A DNA stretch of 64,000 nt, from contig JARLIO010000002.1 of NCBI GenBank assembly GCA_031291675.1, forward strand, positions 30,486-94,485. The letters run 5' to 3'. This document shows, one piece after another, positions 9,305 to 18,889 of this stretch. The translations under genes were made by a program, and so were the position numbers. The notes beneath the pieces are model-generated. The model had not been told where the DNA came from, ran no database searches, and worked only from the letters and a program-made list of their open reading frames with translations. Every line of letters begins with the position of its first letter. Within the stretch, counting starts at the first letter, position 1. This DNA is from Azospirillaceae bacterium. Its GTDB lineage: Bacteria > Pseudomonadota > Alphaproteobacteria > Azospirillales > Azospirillaceae.

Positions 9305-11440
9305 ATGAGTTCTTCAGCAGGCCGGAACGTCGTACGCCGGATCGCCGGCGGTGCTGGTTGGCTGTGTTTGGCCCTGATGCTGGTCCTGGGCGGGCCTGTG
9401 GCCGTCCAGGCCCGTGAGAGTACGCCGGTGGTCACCGACCATGTCACGGTCACCCTGGTGTCCGAGGTCGATGCCTTCCAGCCCGGGACGCCGTTCCGCA
9501 TCGGCTTGCGTTTCAGAATCATCCCCGGCTGGCACATCTACTGGCAAAATCCCGGCGACGCCGGGACGCCGCCGTCCTTCACCCTGTCGTCGCCGGCCAA
9601 TGTCACGACCGACCCGATCCGCTGGCCAACCCCGGTGCGCCTGCCCGAAGGGCCGGTGATGACATTTGGCTACACCGGCGAGGTCCTTCTGCCAATGTCG
9701 TTGACGCCGCCAACCGCGACCCCGGAATCGGGCCACGACCTGACGCTCGCGGGCGACGCCGCGTGGTTGGTCTGCGCCGATATCTGCGTTCCGGAGAGCG
9801 GGTCGCTTCACCTGACCATTCCGGCGCTTGCCCCCTCAACCACGGAGCCGGCCGGGGGCGCCGAGGCCGCTCTGTTTGCCCAAGCCGACAGCCGGATGCC
9901 TCAGCCCTCGCCTTTTGCCGCAACCTTGCGCGCGGACGGCACCCTGTCCGTCACCGGCGCCGGGCTGTCGACGGCCACGGTCCATGACGCCTGGTTTTTC
10001 CCGGCACATTGGGGGGTGATCGACCATAGTGCCGATCAGAAACTTGCCGTCCATGAGGGTGGCCTGACCCTGGCGCTGACCCAAGCCGCGGATTTCGCCA
10101 CCACCAACAGTCTGACCGGGGTCTTGACCCTGCGTGATTCGCACGGTCAGGAAAGCAATCTGCAACTGACGGCGCTGCGGGCACCGGCCGGGGCCCCCGC
10201 CGAAGCGGCGGGCTCGCCAATCCCGCCCTTGTTTCAGGCGTTGGCCTTCGCGTTTCTCGGCGGGCTCATCCTGAACCTGATGCCCTGCGTGTTCCCGATT
10301 CTGGCGATGAAGGCGCTCGCGATCAGCCAGCTGTCCGGGGCCGCGCGGCGCACGATCCGCGGTCACGCCCTGGCTTACACAATCGGTGTCCTGGTCGCCT
10401 TCGCGGCATTGGCGCTGCTGCTGATGGGATTGCGCGGTGCCGGAAGCCTGGCCGGCTGGGGGTTCCAGTTCCAATCGCCGGTGTTCGTCGCGGCGATGGC
10501 GTGGCTGCTGTTCGGGATCGGCCTCAACCTGTCGGGTCTTTTTGAGGTCGGCGGCGGGATCATCGGCGTCGGCCAGTCACTCGCGCTGTCCGGTGGCCAT
10601 CGCGGCAGTTTCTTCACCGGACTGTTGGCGGTGCTGGTTGCCACGCCCTGTACCGCACCGTTCATGGGCGCCGCGATTGCCGCCGCACTGGCCGGAACGC
10701 CCGTGGTGACCGTCACCATATTTCTGGCGATGGGGCTGGGCTTGGCGGCACCCTATGCCCTGCTGGCGCTGGCACCCGGCCTGGCGGCGCTGTTGCCCCG
10801 CCCCGGCGGCTGGATGGTGGTCCTGAAACAGTTGCTGGCATTTCCGATGTACGGCGCCAGCGTCTGGCTGCTCTGGGTTCTCAGTCAACAGGCCGGTTCC
10901 TCCGGGGTCCTGGCGGTTGCGATCGGCTTCCTGCTGCTGGGCTTCGCCGGCTGGGTCTTCGGCCTGGGCCAACGCGCCCAGGGCCGGTGGCGCCTGATCA
11001 GCCAGGGCCTCGTCGTTGTCGCGGCGCTGGGGATCGCCGCTCTGGTAACCGGTATCGCCGCGATGGCTCCGTCGACGGTGGCCAATGCCGCCGCGCCCGG
11101 TGATGGCAGTGAACCCTTTGCCGCGGCCCGCTTGGCCGCGTTGCGCGCCGAGGGCCGGCCGGTGTTCGTCGACATGACGGCGGCCTGGTGCGTCACCTGC
11201 CTTGTCAACGAACGGGTTGCCTTGATCCCGACCCGCGACGCCTTCGCCCGTAACCAGGTCGTTTATATGAAGGGGGACTGGACCCGCCAGGATCCGGAGA
11301 TCACGGCATTCCTGCGCGACCATGGCCGCGATGGCGTTCCACTCTATGTTTTTTTTCCGCCGCACCGCGACCCGGTGGTTCTGCCGCAGATCCTGACACC
11401 GGATCGGGTTCTTCGTGCCATCACACCCGTCGCCAGTTGA
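9305..11440 (+). CDS. dsbD: DsbD-family thiol:disulfide interchange protein (protein-disulfide reductase)
   Basis: About 711 residues in three parts. A signal peptide (GPVAVQA) leads a periplasmic domain with AAWLVCADICVPESG, the Cys pair typical of DsbD/ScsB-like N-terminal domains. A membrane domain follows, with cysteines in LNLMPCVFPILAMK and VATPCTAPFMGAA. The C-terminal thioredoxin-like domain contains TAAWCVTCLVNE (a CxxC site). Such proteins move electrons from cytoplasmic thioredoxin across the membrane to periplasmic thiols. I chose the ATG at 9305, which has AAGGAC upstream; an in-frame ATG at 9275 lacks a clear ribosome-binding site. The next gene, a redoxin-like protein, starts 13 bases after the stop and is a plausible partner. 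Confidence 0.88.
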   Translation: MSSSAGRNVVRRIAGGAGWLCLALMLVLGGPVAVQARESTPVVTDHVTVTLVSEVDAFQPGTPFRIGLRFRIIPGWHIYWQNPGDAGTPPSFTLSSPANVTTDPIRWPTPVRLPEGPVMTFGYTGEVLLPMSLTPPTATPESGHDLTLAGDAAWLVCADICVPESGSLHLTIPALAPSTTEPAGGAEAALFAQADSRMPQPSPFAATLRADGTLSVTGAGLSTATVHDAWFFPAHWGVIDHSADQKLAVHEGGLTLALTQAADFATTNSLTGVLTLRDSHGQESNLQLTALRAPAGAPAEAAGSPIPPLFQALAFAFLGGLILNLMPCVFPILAMKALAISQLSGAARRTIRGHALAYTIGVLVAFAALALLLMGLRGAGSLAGWGFQFQSPVFVAAMAWLLFGIGLNLSGLFEVGGGIIGVGQSLALSGGHRGSFFTGLLAVLVATPCTAPFMGAAIAAALAGTPVVTVTIFLAMGLGLAAPYALLALAPGLAALLPRPGGWMVVLKQLLAFPMYGASVWLLWVLSQQAGSSGVLAVAIGFLLLGFAGWVFGLGQRAQGRWRLISQGLVVVAALGIAALVTGIAAMAPSTVANAAAPGDGSEPFAAARLAALRAEGRPVFVDMTAAWCVTCLVNERVALIPTRDAFARNQVVYMKGDWTRQDPEITAFLRDHGRDGVPLYVFFPPHRDPVVLPQILTPDRVLRAITPVAS

Positions 11441-11453
11441 GGGGAGACCTGCC

Positions 11454-12125
11454 ATGAAAATCACCGAACCGAGCACGACCCGCCGTTCCCTTCTGGCCCT
11501 GCCCCTGGCCCTGGCGGCAATGTCGGCGCTGGCGGGCTTTGGCGCCGGCCTGATGTCGTTCGCCGGCACGGCCGGTGCCGCGCCACGCCCGGGAACGCCG
11601 GCCCCCGATTTCACCGGCGTCGACAGCAACGCCCAGACGCTGCGGCTCAGTGATTTCCAGGGCAAGCTGGTGGTGCTGGAATGGACCAACGACGGCTGCC
11701 CCTTCGTCGGAAAATGGTACCAGAGCGGGGCGATGCAGCAGTTGCAGCGCGACGCCACCGCGCGCGGCGCCGTGTGGCTCTCGGTCATCAGTTCGGCACC
11801 GGGCCAACAGGGCTTCGTCGACGGCGGTCGCGCCAATCAACTTACCCAGGAACGGAATGCCGCGCCCAGCCGGGTGCTGCTGGATCCCCGCGGCGTTATT
11901 GGTCATCTGTACGACGCGCGGACCACACCCGAGATTTTTGTCATCGCGCCCGATGGCACTCTGGCCTATATGGGGGGCGCCGACAGCATCGCCTCAACGC
12001 GGGAAGAGGATCTGGCCAAGGCCGAGCCCTTTGCGCGCGAAGCGATTTTCGCGGTTTTCGACGGCAAACCCGTGCTCCATCCGGTCACCCGCCCGTATGG
12101 CTGCACCGTCAAATACGCTGATTGA
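11454..12125 (+). CDS. Exported thioredoxin-fold (AhpC/TSA-like) protein
   Basis: About 223 residues with a twin-arginine-like start (TTRRSLLALPLALAAM) and a hydrophobic segment, then the redoxin fold beginning PRPGTPAPDFTGVDSNAQ. The likely redox cysteine is in TNDGCPFVGKWY; the usual peroxiredoxin P-x3-T/S-x2-C context is missing, and a second Cys is near the C-terminus (YGCTVKYAD). The group is annotated as thioredoxin-family proteins of unknown substrate. An ATG at 11454 follows GGGGAG. Being directly after the DsbD-like gene, it may receive electrons from it in the periplasm. Confidence 0.75.
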   Translation: MKITEPSTTRRSLLALPLALAAMSALAGFGAGLMSFAGTAGAAPRPGTPAPDFTGVDSNAQTLRLSDFQGKLVVLEWTNDGCPFVGKWYQSGAMQQLQRDATARGAVWLSVISSAPGQQGFVDGGRANQLTQERNAAPSRVLLDPRGVIGHLYDARTTPEIFVIAPDGTLAYMGGADSIASTREEDLAKAEPFAREAIFAVFDGKPVLHPVTRPYGCTVKYAD

Positions 12126-12205
12126 TTCCGCCGGCCCGCCCTGGCCCTCTCTTCCATCCTCCCGTCGCGCGGGCGACGCCACTCGAACGATCCGGATCTT
12201 CCGTC

Positions 12206-12841
12206 GTGGAAAACTGGTCAGAATACGCTCATTTTTTCGTCTCCCTGTTTGCCATCCTGACCCCCTTCGCCGCGATCCCGATGTTCCTGAACCTGACCGC
12301 GCTGCAAACGCCAGCGGTCCGTGCCCGAACCGCCGACACGGCGACGATGACGGTGTTCGTGGTCCTGATCGGCTCGGCGGTATCGGGAGATCTGGTGCTG
12401 CGTTTGATGGGCACCAGTCTCGACAGTTTCCGGGTCGGCGGCGGTATCGTGCTGCTGCTGATCGCGCTGTCGATGCTGAATGCGCAGCTCAGCGCCGTCA
12501 AACACGTCCCCACGGAAACCACCGAAGCGGAGCTCCGCCAGAGCGTCGGCGTCGTCCCGCTGGGCCTGCCCCTGATCGCCGGACCCGGATCGATCTCGAC
12601 CGTGATCATCGAGATGCAGCGCGGCCAGGGCTGGAGCCATGACGCCCTGATCATGGCCTGCATTGCCGCGGTTTGCGCCACGGTATGGCTGTCGTTGCGT
12701 CTCGCCGAACCGATCGGACGACACCTGGGTCAAACCGGACTGAACATCCTGACCCGGTTGTTCGGGCTGATGCTTGCCGCGATCGCGGTCGAGATCATGG
12801 CCACCGGCCTTCGCGGCCTGTTCCCCGGGTTCCGGGGCTGA
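12206..12841 (+). CDS. MarC-family integral membrane protein (NAAT family)
   Basis: About 211 residues with six hydrophobic segments. The start region (ENWSEYAHFFVSLFAILTP), the motif FAAIPMFLNLT and the later VPLGLPLIAGPGSIST are diagnostic of MarC/UPF0056 proteins. The family was once linked to multiple antibiotic resistance, but its role is unproven. I chose the GTG at 12206. The frame is open upstream to 12122, but that extension is Pro-rich and overlaps the previous stop. Confidence 0.85.
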   Translation: MENWSEYAHFFVSLFAILTPFAAIPMFLNLTALQTPAVRARTADTATMTVFVVLIGSAVSGDLVLRLMGTSLDSFRVGGGIVLLLIALSMLNAQLSAVKHVPTETTEAELRQSVGVVPLGLPLIAGPGSISTVIIEMQRGQGWSHDALIMACIAAVCATVWLSLRLAEPIGRHLGQTGLNILTRLFGLMLAAIAVEIMATGLRGLFPGFRG

Positions 12842-12843
12842 AC

Positions 12844-12864
12844 GCCGCCGCGGCGCGCGGCGGC
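12844..12864. terminator. Hairpin between convergent marC-like gene and gor
   Basis: A perfect 9-bp GC stem (GCCGCCGCG / CGCGGCGGC) with a 3-base loop sits between two convergent stop codons 33 bases apart. No long T-run follows on either side, so it is a plausible but weak bidirectional terminator. Confidence 0.5.
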
Positions 12865-12874
12865 GGCCTGGCGG

Positions 12875-14251
12875 TCACGCCGGTGCGCTGACCGGTGCGG
12901 GGGCCGGCACCTTGTCGCGCATGGTCACGAACTCTTCGGCGGCGGACGGATGCAATCCGATGGTTCGATCGAACTGGCGTTTGGTGGCGCCGCAATTCAG
13001 CGCGATGGCCAGCCCCTGAACGATCTCCGGCGCATCGACGCCGACCATATGGCAGCCCAGAACCCGATCGCTGGTGCGGTCGACCACCAGCTTCATCAGC
13101 GTTTGTTCATCGCGGCCCGACAAGGTGTTCTTCATCGGCCGGAAGCGACTGCGATAGATGTCGACCTCGTGGCCCTGGGCCCGCGCCTGATCCTCCGACA
13201 GGCCCACGGTCCCGACCGGCGGCGTCGCGAACACCGCCGTTGGGATGTTGGCATAATCCACCTGCATCGGGTTTTCGTTGAAATGCGTCTCGGCAAAGGC
13301 CCGGCCTTCGGCGATCGCAACCGGCGTCAACTGGATGCGGTTGGTGACATCACCAATGGCATAGATGGTCTTCGCGCTGGTGCGTGACCAGCCATCAACC
13401 ATCACGGCGCCCTGGCCATCGACGGCAACACCAACGTCATCCAAACCCAGCCCCCGGGTGTTGGGGCTGCGCCCGGTCGCGGCCATGACCTGACCGGCCG
13501 GAATTGCCGTCCCGTCCTGGGCGTGCACCACGAAGCCCGCGGCCGCCGCGGTCACCGCGACCGGCCGGGTTCCGGTCCGAAGATCAATCCCGCGTGCCCG
13601 CAATTCACGTGATACCGCGGCGCGGATATCGCCATCAAAGCCGCGCAAGGGGGCATCACCACGCACCATCATGGTGACAGCGACGCCCAACGCATTGAAG
13701 ATACTGGCAAATTCAATTGCGATATAACCACCGCCGATGATCGTCATCGCCTCCGGCAGGGTGGCGAGTTCCAGCGCCTCGTTCGAGGTGATGGCGTGCT
13801 CCATCCCGGGGATCGGCGGCAACACCGGCCGGCCCCCGGTTGCGATCAGGATTTTCCCGGCGCTGAAACGCTGGCCGGAGACCTCGACCGTATGGTCATC
13901 GATCAACTGTCCGTAATCCGCCATCAGTTTGACACCGGAACGTTCCAGCATCGAAATATAGACTTGATTGAGCCGATCGATCTCGCGGTCCTTGTTATCC
14001 CGCAGCGTCGCCCAATCGAATTCGGGCGGCGTGACGCGCCAGCCGAAGCCGACCGCGTCCTCGAAGGCGTCGCGGAACTGCCCGCCATAGACCAGCAATT
14101 TCTTGGGGACACAACCACGAATCACGCAGGTGCCACCGACCCTGCTGCCTTCACAGATGGCAACCCGGGCGCCATAGGACGCTGCGCGCCGGCTGGCGGC
14201 AACGCCACCCGAACCGGCACCGATCGTGAACAGATCGAAATCAAAAGCCAT
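12875..14251 (-). CDS. gor: Glutathione-disulfide reductase
   Basis: A 458-residue FAD/NADPH enzyme that reduces GSSG in the cytosol. The FAD-binding start is FDLFTIGAGSGGVAASRRAA, followed by the redox-active disulfide GGTCVIRGCVPKKLLVY. The NADPH-binding motif is IIGGGYIAIEFASIFNALGV and the C-terminal interface region has GLHPSAAEEFVTM with the catalytic His. The sequence PKKLLVYGG, rather than that of lipoamide dehydrogenases, points to the alpha-proteobacterial glutathione reductase. I chose the ATG at 14251, which starts MAFDFDLF; an upstream ATG at 14305 would add a leader. It is convergent with the MarC gene. Confidence 0.92.
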   Translation of the reverse strand: MAFDFDLFTIGAGSGGVAASRRAASYGARVAICEGSRVGGTCVIRGCVPKKLLVYGGQFRDAFEDAVGFGWRVTPPEFDWATLRDNKDREIDRLNQVYISMLERSGVKLMADYGQLIDDHTVEVSGQRFSAGKILIATGGRPVLPPIPGMEHAITSNEALELATLPEAMTIIGGGYIAIEFASIFNALGVAVTMMVRGDAPLRGFDGDIRAAVSRELRARGIDLRTGTRPVAVTAAAAGFVVHAQDGTAIPAGQVMAATGRSPNTRGLGLDDVGVAVDGQGAVMVDGWSRTSAKTIYAIGDVTNRIQLTPVAIAEGRAFAETHFNENPMQVDYANIPTAVFATPPVGTVGLSEDQARAQGHEVDIYRSRFRPMKNTLSGRDEQTLMKLVVDRTSDRVLGCHMVGVDAPEIVQGLAIALNCGATKRQFDRTIGLHPSAAEEFVTMRDKVPAPAPVSAPA

Positions 14252-14454
14252 TTCGCACTCCCCGAGATCGCCGACGTCGAGCCTATATGGGGGCCGCGAC
14301 GGCACGACACCACTGTGTCCGCCGCGTCACGCCGCAATCGCGCGCGTTTTATCACATTCACACCGTTCCGACGTGAATGTGATCTCTCAGCGATACTCCC
14401 TAATGTTTTGATATCAGGGTGATCTTAAAAGGATGACCGCAGGATCGTCCGGTG

Positions 14455-15786
14455 TCATCGGGCGCGCAGCAGCCGAACCGCGTTCGGATCGACAACCAGG
14501 GCGCCGGTCAGGGTCCAACCGGGTTCGATGCCAGCACTGGCATCGTCCCGGCCCGGTCCGAAGCGATGCGGCGCGGCGCGGTATTGGTAGCTGTCGAACC
14601 AGACCGTCGGGCGCCCGCTGCCATGCAACAGCAAAAGCAGGTCGCCCTCGCTCCGCCACCGGGCCTCCGCCGGGCCACCCCCGGTGATCCGGCCATCGGC
14701 GCCGAACGTCAGGGTCGCCAGGACCGATCCCGCCGGGTCACAGAGCGCCCAGACAGTACCGGCGAGCGGAACCGGAATTGCCGACGATTCCGTCGCGGGC
14801 GAAGGCGTCGGCGACGGCGTCCCGGACGCGCGCAATTCGAGCGCAACCGACGGCATCGCCGGATCCTGACCGGTGATGACCCGATCGGCGCCCTGCTGCG
14901 TGATCACGGTAAAGCGGGCCAAGGGCCGGCCGTCACTGTCGAAGAACCACAGCGCATCGTCCTCAACCGACCAGTAGCGCGCCCGTAACGAAGCATCGCT
15001 GCCGATGCTGCCATCCGTGACCAGAACCACGGTGCCGAAGCGGTCGCCGCCGGGCGCCCCGAATGTCCAGCGCGAGCCGCCCAGCGCCGCCGCCGTCGGC
15101 GCGGTTCCCGGTGCCGCGGTCGCGGCGGGACTGTCCACCGCGACCACCTGCGGGATGTTCCCCACCGGTGCCGCTTCACGGACCGCAACGCCCGGGCTGA
15201 CGATGCCGGGGCTGACGATGCCGAGCCGGTCGACCGGGACCGTGCCAAACTGGCTGGTGAAGGTCACGGTCCAACCGTTACCCTGCTGTTGTGAAACGCC
15301 GCTGATGACGTGATCGCCGGTGTCATAGACGGTCAGCGTGCCCGCAATATCGATCGCGAGGCGCCGGGCGGCGCGGAACCAGGCGTAGCGAATGTCGTTC
15401 TGGGCCCCGGTGGCATCGGGAACGCCCAGCACCGCGGGCCACCAGGTGCCCGCAGGGCCGCGGCCCGAGAACCCGCCCTGTCCCGGGGTCGCGACGGGCG
15501 CGGGCAGCCACAGCCAGTCCGATGCGCTCGCCAGGAGCGCGGCCAACTCGCTGCACACCGCATCAACCCGGGCTTTGAGGCTGTTGTTGAACAGGTCACT
15601 GACCATGGTCATGCCGCCCTGCATCCACTGGCCAGCGCCGCCGAAATCGGGATGACTGAACTGCGCCATCGTGCCGCCCCCCCGTCCCAGGGCCTGCAAC
15701 ATCTCAAGCGCGGCATCGTCGCTGATGCCGTGGCGCCGGGCAATTTCGGCGATCCGCGCGCGGCCTTCGGGCGTCAGGGTCTGCAT
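14455..15786 (-). CDS. SHOCT-like-domain protein with long C-terminal extension
   Basis: About 443 residues. The N-terminal region (PEGRARIAEIARRHGISDDA, then GGGTMAQFSHPDFGGAGQWM and FNNSLKARVDAVCSELAALL) matches a family of SHOCT-like proteins of unknown role. The central part contains aromatic-rich sequence (TWWPAVLGVPDATGAQNDI) also seen in that family. From about residue 200 onwards come two Ala/Pro-rich linkers and two similar segments that read like repeated beta-domains: one near FGAPGGDRFGTVVLVTDG and one near LCDPAGSVLATLTFGADG. The ATG at 15786 is preferred over that at 15810. The gene ends 200 bases from gor. Confidence 0.6.
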   Translation of the reverse strand: MQTLTPEGRARIAEIARRHGISDDAALEMLQALGRGGGTMAQFSHPDFGGAGQWMQGGMTMVSDLFNNSLKARVDAVCSELAALLASASDWLWLPAPVATPGQGGFSGRGPAGTWWPAVLGVPDATGAQNDIRYAWFRAARRLAIDIAGTLTVYDTGDHVISGVSQQQGNGWTVTFTSQFGTVPVDRLGIVSPGIVSPGVAVREAAPVGNIPQVVAVDSPAATAAPGTAPTAAALGGSRWTFGAPGGDRFGTVVLVTDGSIGSDASLRARYWSVEDDALWFFDSDGRPLARFTVITQQGADRVITGQDPAMPSVALELRASGTPSPTPSPATESSAIPVPLAGTVWALCDPAGSVLATLTFGADGRITGGGPAEARWRSEGDLLLLLHGSGRPTVWFDSYQYRAAPHRFGPGRDDASAGIEPGWTLTGALVVDPNAVRLLRAR

Positions 15787-15903
15787 CGTCAGGGGCTCCA
15801 CCGGTTGCATCGATCCCGTTGATGGATCCGGGACTCGCGCCGCCAAACTAACACCGCTTGGGCATCCCGCCAAACGCCGAGCACCAGGGACCAGCGGTTC
15901 TCC

Positions 15904-15997
15904 TTTTGGCGACGCCGCGTTGGGCTTTCGCCCAAACCCGACGGGGGCCATGCCCCAGCCCCCTTTGTTTTTGTCAAAATAGAGGGGGTTCGGGGTT
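15904..15997 (+). repeat. 94-bp structured intergenic repeat, copy 1
   Basis: This element shares almost its full length with 63781-63874 in the same orientation. It contains two small hairpins, TTGGGC-TTTC-GCCCAA and GGGGC-CAT-GCCCC, followed by the conserved stretch TTTGTTTTTGTCAAAATAGA. It sits upstream of the SHOCT-like gene and downstream of the chemoreceptor gene's 3' end. Confidence 0.8.
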
Positions 15998-16107
15998 CAC
16001 CGAGCGGGTGCGGGCGGCAGCACGCGGGCCGACAGCCAAAATGGGAACGGCTGGCCAGGGACGGTCGCCGCCGATCACCTCGGGCTCGATTCGCGTTTTC
16101 GGCGCAA

Positions 16108-18450
16108 TCAGGCGGCGCGGGCGGTCGCGACGAACTGATCAACAGCACCCTCAAGCTGTGCCGACAAACCGGACAAGGCATGCGCCGCGTCGTTGAGGTC
16201 GCCGGCGGCGCGTCCCGTGGCGCCGGCGGCCTCCGCGACCGCGGCGATCGCGCCGGAGATCTGACCGGCGCTCGACACCGCAGCACCCGCGGCGCGAGCG
16301 ATGTCGCGCGTCGCGGAATCCTGCTCCGACACGGCGCCGGCGACCGCCGTGAACAACCCGCCCATCCGTGCAATCGAATCGCCGACCTCGACCATCGCCT
16401 TCATCGCAGCGCCGGTGGTCGCGGCAATAGCGGCAACCCGGCCCGAAATATTGTCGGTGGCCTCGCGCGACTGACCGGCCAGGGCCTTGACTTCCGACGC
16501 AACAACCACGAAACCGCGGCCGGCATCACCGGCGCGAACGGCTTCGATCGTGGCATTCAACGCCAGCAGATGGGTTTGGGCGGCCACCTGCTGGATCAGA
16601 TTGATGATGTCATTGACCTGCTCGTTGACCTGGGACAGGTCGGCGAGCCGATCCTGGGCGCTGCGCGCGCTGGCCACAGCGACGTTCGCGGTCTGGCCGG
16701 ACTCCTCGACGCGCGCCGTGATTTCACCGATTGCCCGGGTCAGGCTTTCCGCCGCGTGCGCGACCAATTGGGCGGCCCCTTCCGAATCGCGGGTGCCCCC
16801 CGCCGCCTCGGCCGACAGGGCCGTGGCTTGTTCGGCCGACTGGCGCAGCCGCGCGGCATTCTCGCGCAACTGCACCGCCGCCGCCGCGACCTCGCGCACC
16901 ACCGAGCGCACCGTGCCCTCAAACATCGAGACCATCTCTTCGACAGCATGACGTCGCTCGCGTTCGGATTGTTCCCGTGTCGCGGCCGCGGCGCTTTCCA
17001 GCGCACTCTTCTGCCGGGCCTGGTCGCGGAAGATCGCCAGCGCTGCGGCCATCGCCGCCAATTCGGTCCGGCGGCCGAAATGCGGCACGGCGAAGTCCAG
17101 TTCGCCATCCGCGATGCGCCGCATACCTTCGGTCAGGCGGGCGATCCCGCGTGACGCGCCAAGGCCAATTCCGGTCGATAACAGGGTGCTCAGAATCACC
17201 GCACCAATGCCAAAACCGATCAGAACCCGTCGCGACCGCGTGGCGGTCGCCGCGGCGGTCTGCCGTTCATCGGCAACCAGCGATGCCGTTGCCGTGGACA
17301 GCGCCAGTGCCGCACGGTTCATCTGCTGGCGCGCCACCGTCCCCACCCGGATGGCGCCGGCAATGTCGCCATAGACCGCGGGGATGGTCTTGGCCAGGGC
17401 TGTGATGCCGTCACCCATCCGGTTGTCCGACAAGGCCATCATGTCCTTGACGCCACTGGTCATCGCGCCCGCCAGTCGCGCCGCTTCGGACATGATCCGG
17501 TCCGGATCGCTTTGATCCTGCAGCAAGCGGACATCGCGGCTCAGGACCAGCAAATGTTCGGCAATGGCGGCGGATTGCATGCCATTGCGGAAATTCTTCT
17601 GAGCGTCATCGCTCAGTTGGCGCATCGCGTCGCCATAGCTCGACTTCTGCGTGGTCAGATCGCCGGCCGCGGCGGCGAGATCACCCAGGGCACTCGCGGC
17701 ATCACCAAGCGCCGCCTGGCGCGCCTCGCTATCGGCGTCGGCCGCGCGCGCCGCCGCGACCGCGGCCGACAGCCGGGTGGCCGCGTCATTCAGATCGTCC
17801 CAGCCATTGGGGCTGATCTGACCATCAAGGGCTGAAATCGTTTCGGCCAGGGATGCCGCCTGGGTCGCCGCACCCGCCAGATCATCCCCGCTGGCCGCCG
17901 GGCGCAGCGCGGCCCGGAGCGTCGCGACCCCGTCCTGGATCGATCGCAATTTCACCAGCGTGTCGTTGAGCGCGGCCATCTGCCGGCCCAGGTCCTGAGC
18001 CCGGTCACGGGCCACCTGGGCGTTACCGTCCTCGCGCGAAGCCGTGGTCCCGGCATAGGTATCGATCTCCGCCAGCGCGGTGGCGAGGCGGGCCCGGGCC
18101 TGCGCCACGGCGGCGGCGGCGGCGATGCCCTGGTCAACGGCGCCGTTGTAGTCGGCGAACGACTGGCGCACCGGGGTGAGGTCGGCGCCGGTGATCGCCA
18201 GCCGATCAAGGGTCTGCGACAGTGCCGTCAGTTCCTGCCCGATCGCGGCCGCATCCCCGGCGTCACCACCGCTGGCGCCGGCCTCATGCAAGCGTGCGTC
18301 CTTGAGGCGGTCCGCGAGTTCGCCGATGGCCACCGCATTGCGGTTGGCGCGTGAGATCCGGTCAAGATTGAGAACGCCCAGTGTCGAGGCTGCCGCCGAC
18401 ATCAGGATGACGGTGGCAAAACCAAGCGCTATTCTTGTCTTCAGCTTCAT
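16108..18450 (-). CDS. Methyl-accepting chemotaxis protein
   Basis: 780 residues, an inner-membrane chemoreceptor. One membrane segment lies at about residues 8-29 (IALGFATVILMSAAASTLGV), followed by a large periplasmic, mostly helical sensor region. A second membrane segment is near LIGFGIGAVILSTLLSTGIG. A HAMP domain follows (GIARLTEGMRRIADGELDF), then the cytoplasmic signalling domain with the conserved tip [20 protein letters not shown]. The tip contacts CheA and CheW. The sensor has no recognisable PAS or Cache motif that I can read. I chose the ATG at 18450 (MKLKTRIALG), which follows GAGGTCGAG; the frame is open further upstream. Confidence 0.9.
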   Translation of the reverse strand: MKLKTRIALGFATVILMSAAASTLGVLNLDRISRANRNAVAIGELADRLKDARLHEAGASGGDAGDAAAIGQELTALSQTLDRLAITGADLTPVRQSFADYNGAVDQGIAAAAAVAQARARLATALAEIDTYAGTTASREDGNAQVARDRAQDLGRQMAALNDTLVKLRSIQDGVATLRAALRPAASGDDLAGAATQAASLAETISALDGQISPNGWDDLNDAATRLSAAVAAARAADADSEARQAALGDAASALGDLAAAAGDLTTQKSSYGDAMRQLSDDAQKNFRNGMQSAAIAEHLLVLSRDVRLLQDQSDPDRIMSEAARLAGAMTSGVKDMMALSDNRMGDGITALAKTIPAVYGDIAGAIRVGTVARQQMNRAALALSTATASLVADERQTAAATATRSRRVLIGFGIGAVILSTLLSTGIGLGASRGIARLTEGMRRIADGELDFAVPHFGRRTELAAMAAALAIFRDQARQKSALESAAAATREQSERERRHAVEEMVSMFEGTVRSVVREVAAAAVQLRENAARLRQSAEQATALSAEAAGGTRDSEGAAQLVAHAAESLTRAIGEITARVEESGQTANVAVASARSAQDRLADLSQVNEQVNDIINLIQQVAAQTHLLALNATIEAVRAGDAGRGFVVVASEVKALAGQSREATDNISGRVAAIAATTGAAMKAMVEVGDSIARMGGLFTAVAGAVSEQDSATRDIARAAGAAVSSAGQISGAIAAVAEAAGATGRAAGDLNDAAHALSGLSAQLEGAVDQFVATARAA

Positions 18451-18889
18451 CTCGACCTCGGTCTCATGGTGATGACCGCGGAATTGCCGCGACGACATCA
18501 ACACCGGTGCCCGCGGCCTCCGCGATCGCGCAAACCGCCACGGTCCCGGCGGTCCACGATCTGTTGGCAAATCTGAACGAGGTGGTGCGAACGCCGCGGC
18601 ACCGGTGCCGCCCGCCCGTTTGTGCACCTGCTCAGACGACGAGCGTATCGACGATCGTTCATCCTAACAATATCCAAAATGGCCTTGGCAATGCGGATAT
18701 TGCAAAATAAAGAATGGCGGTCTTTTCAATGGTACGTCTGGGGCGCGTCTGGCCCATCGCCGCGCGGCGTTTCGCTTTACCACAGTCAATTCTGTACGAT
18801 GCCAGAGGCATCCTTTGGTTGCCTGGGACCTGGCCTCGTGGCGCGGTGCCAATGGGCGCGATCCGATCAGGACCTGGACATTGTGCCGG
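18451..18889. other. Intergenic region, no gene seen
   Basis: These 439 bases lie upstream of the chemoreceptor gene. The part near 18650-18720 is AT-rich, as expected of a promoter. No RNA gene or repeat could be identified. Confidence 0.4.
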
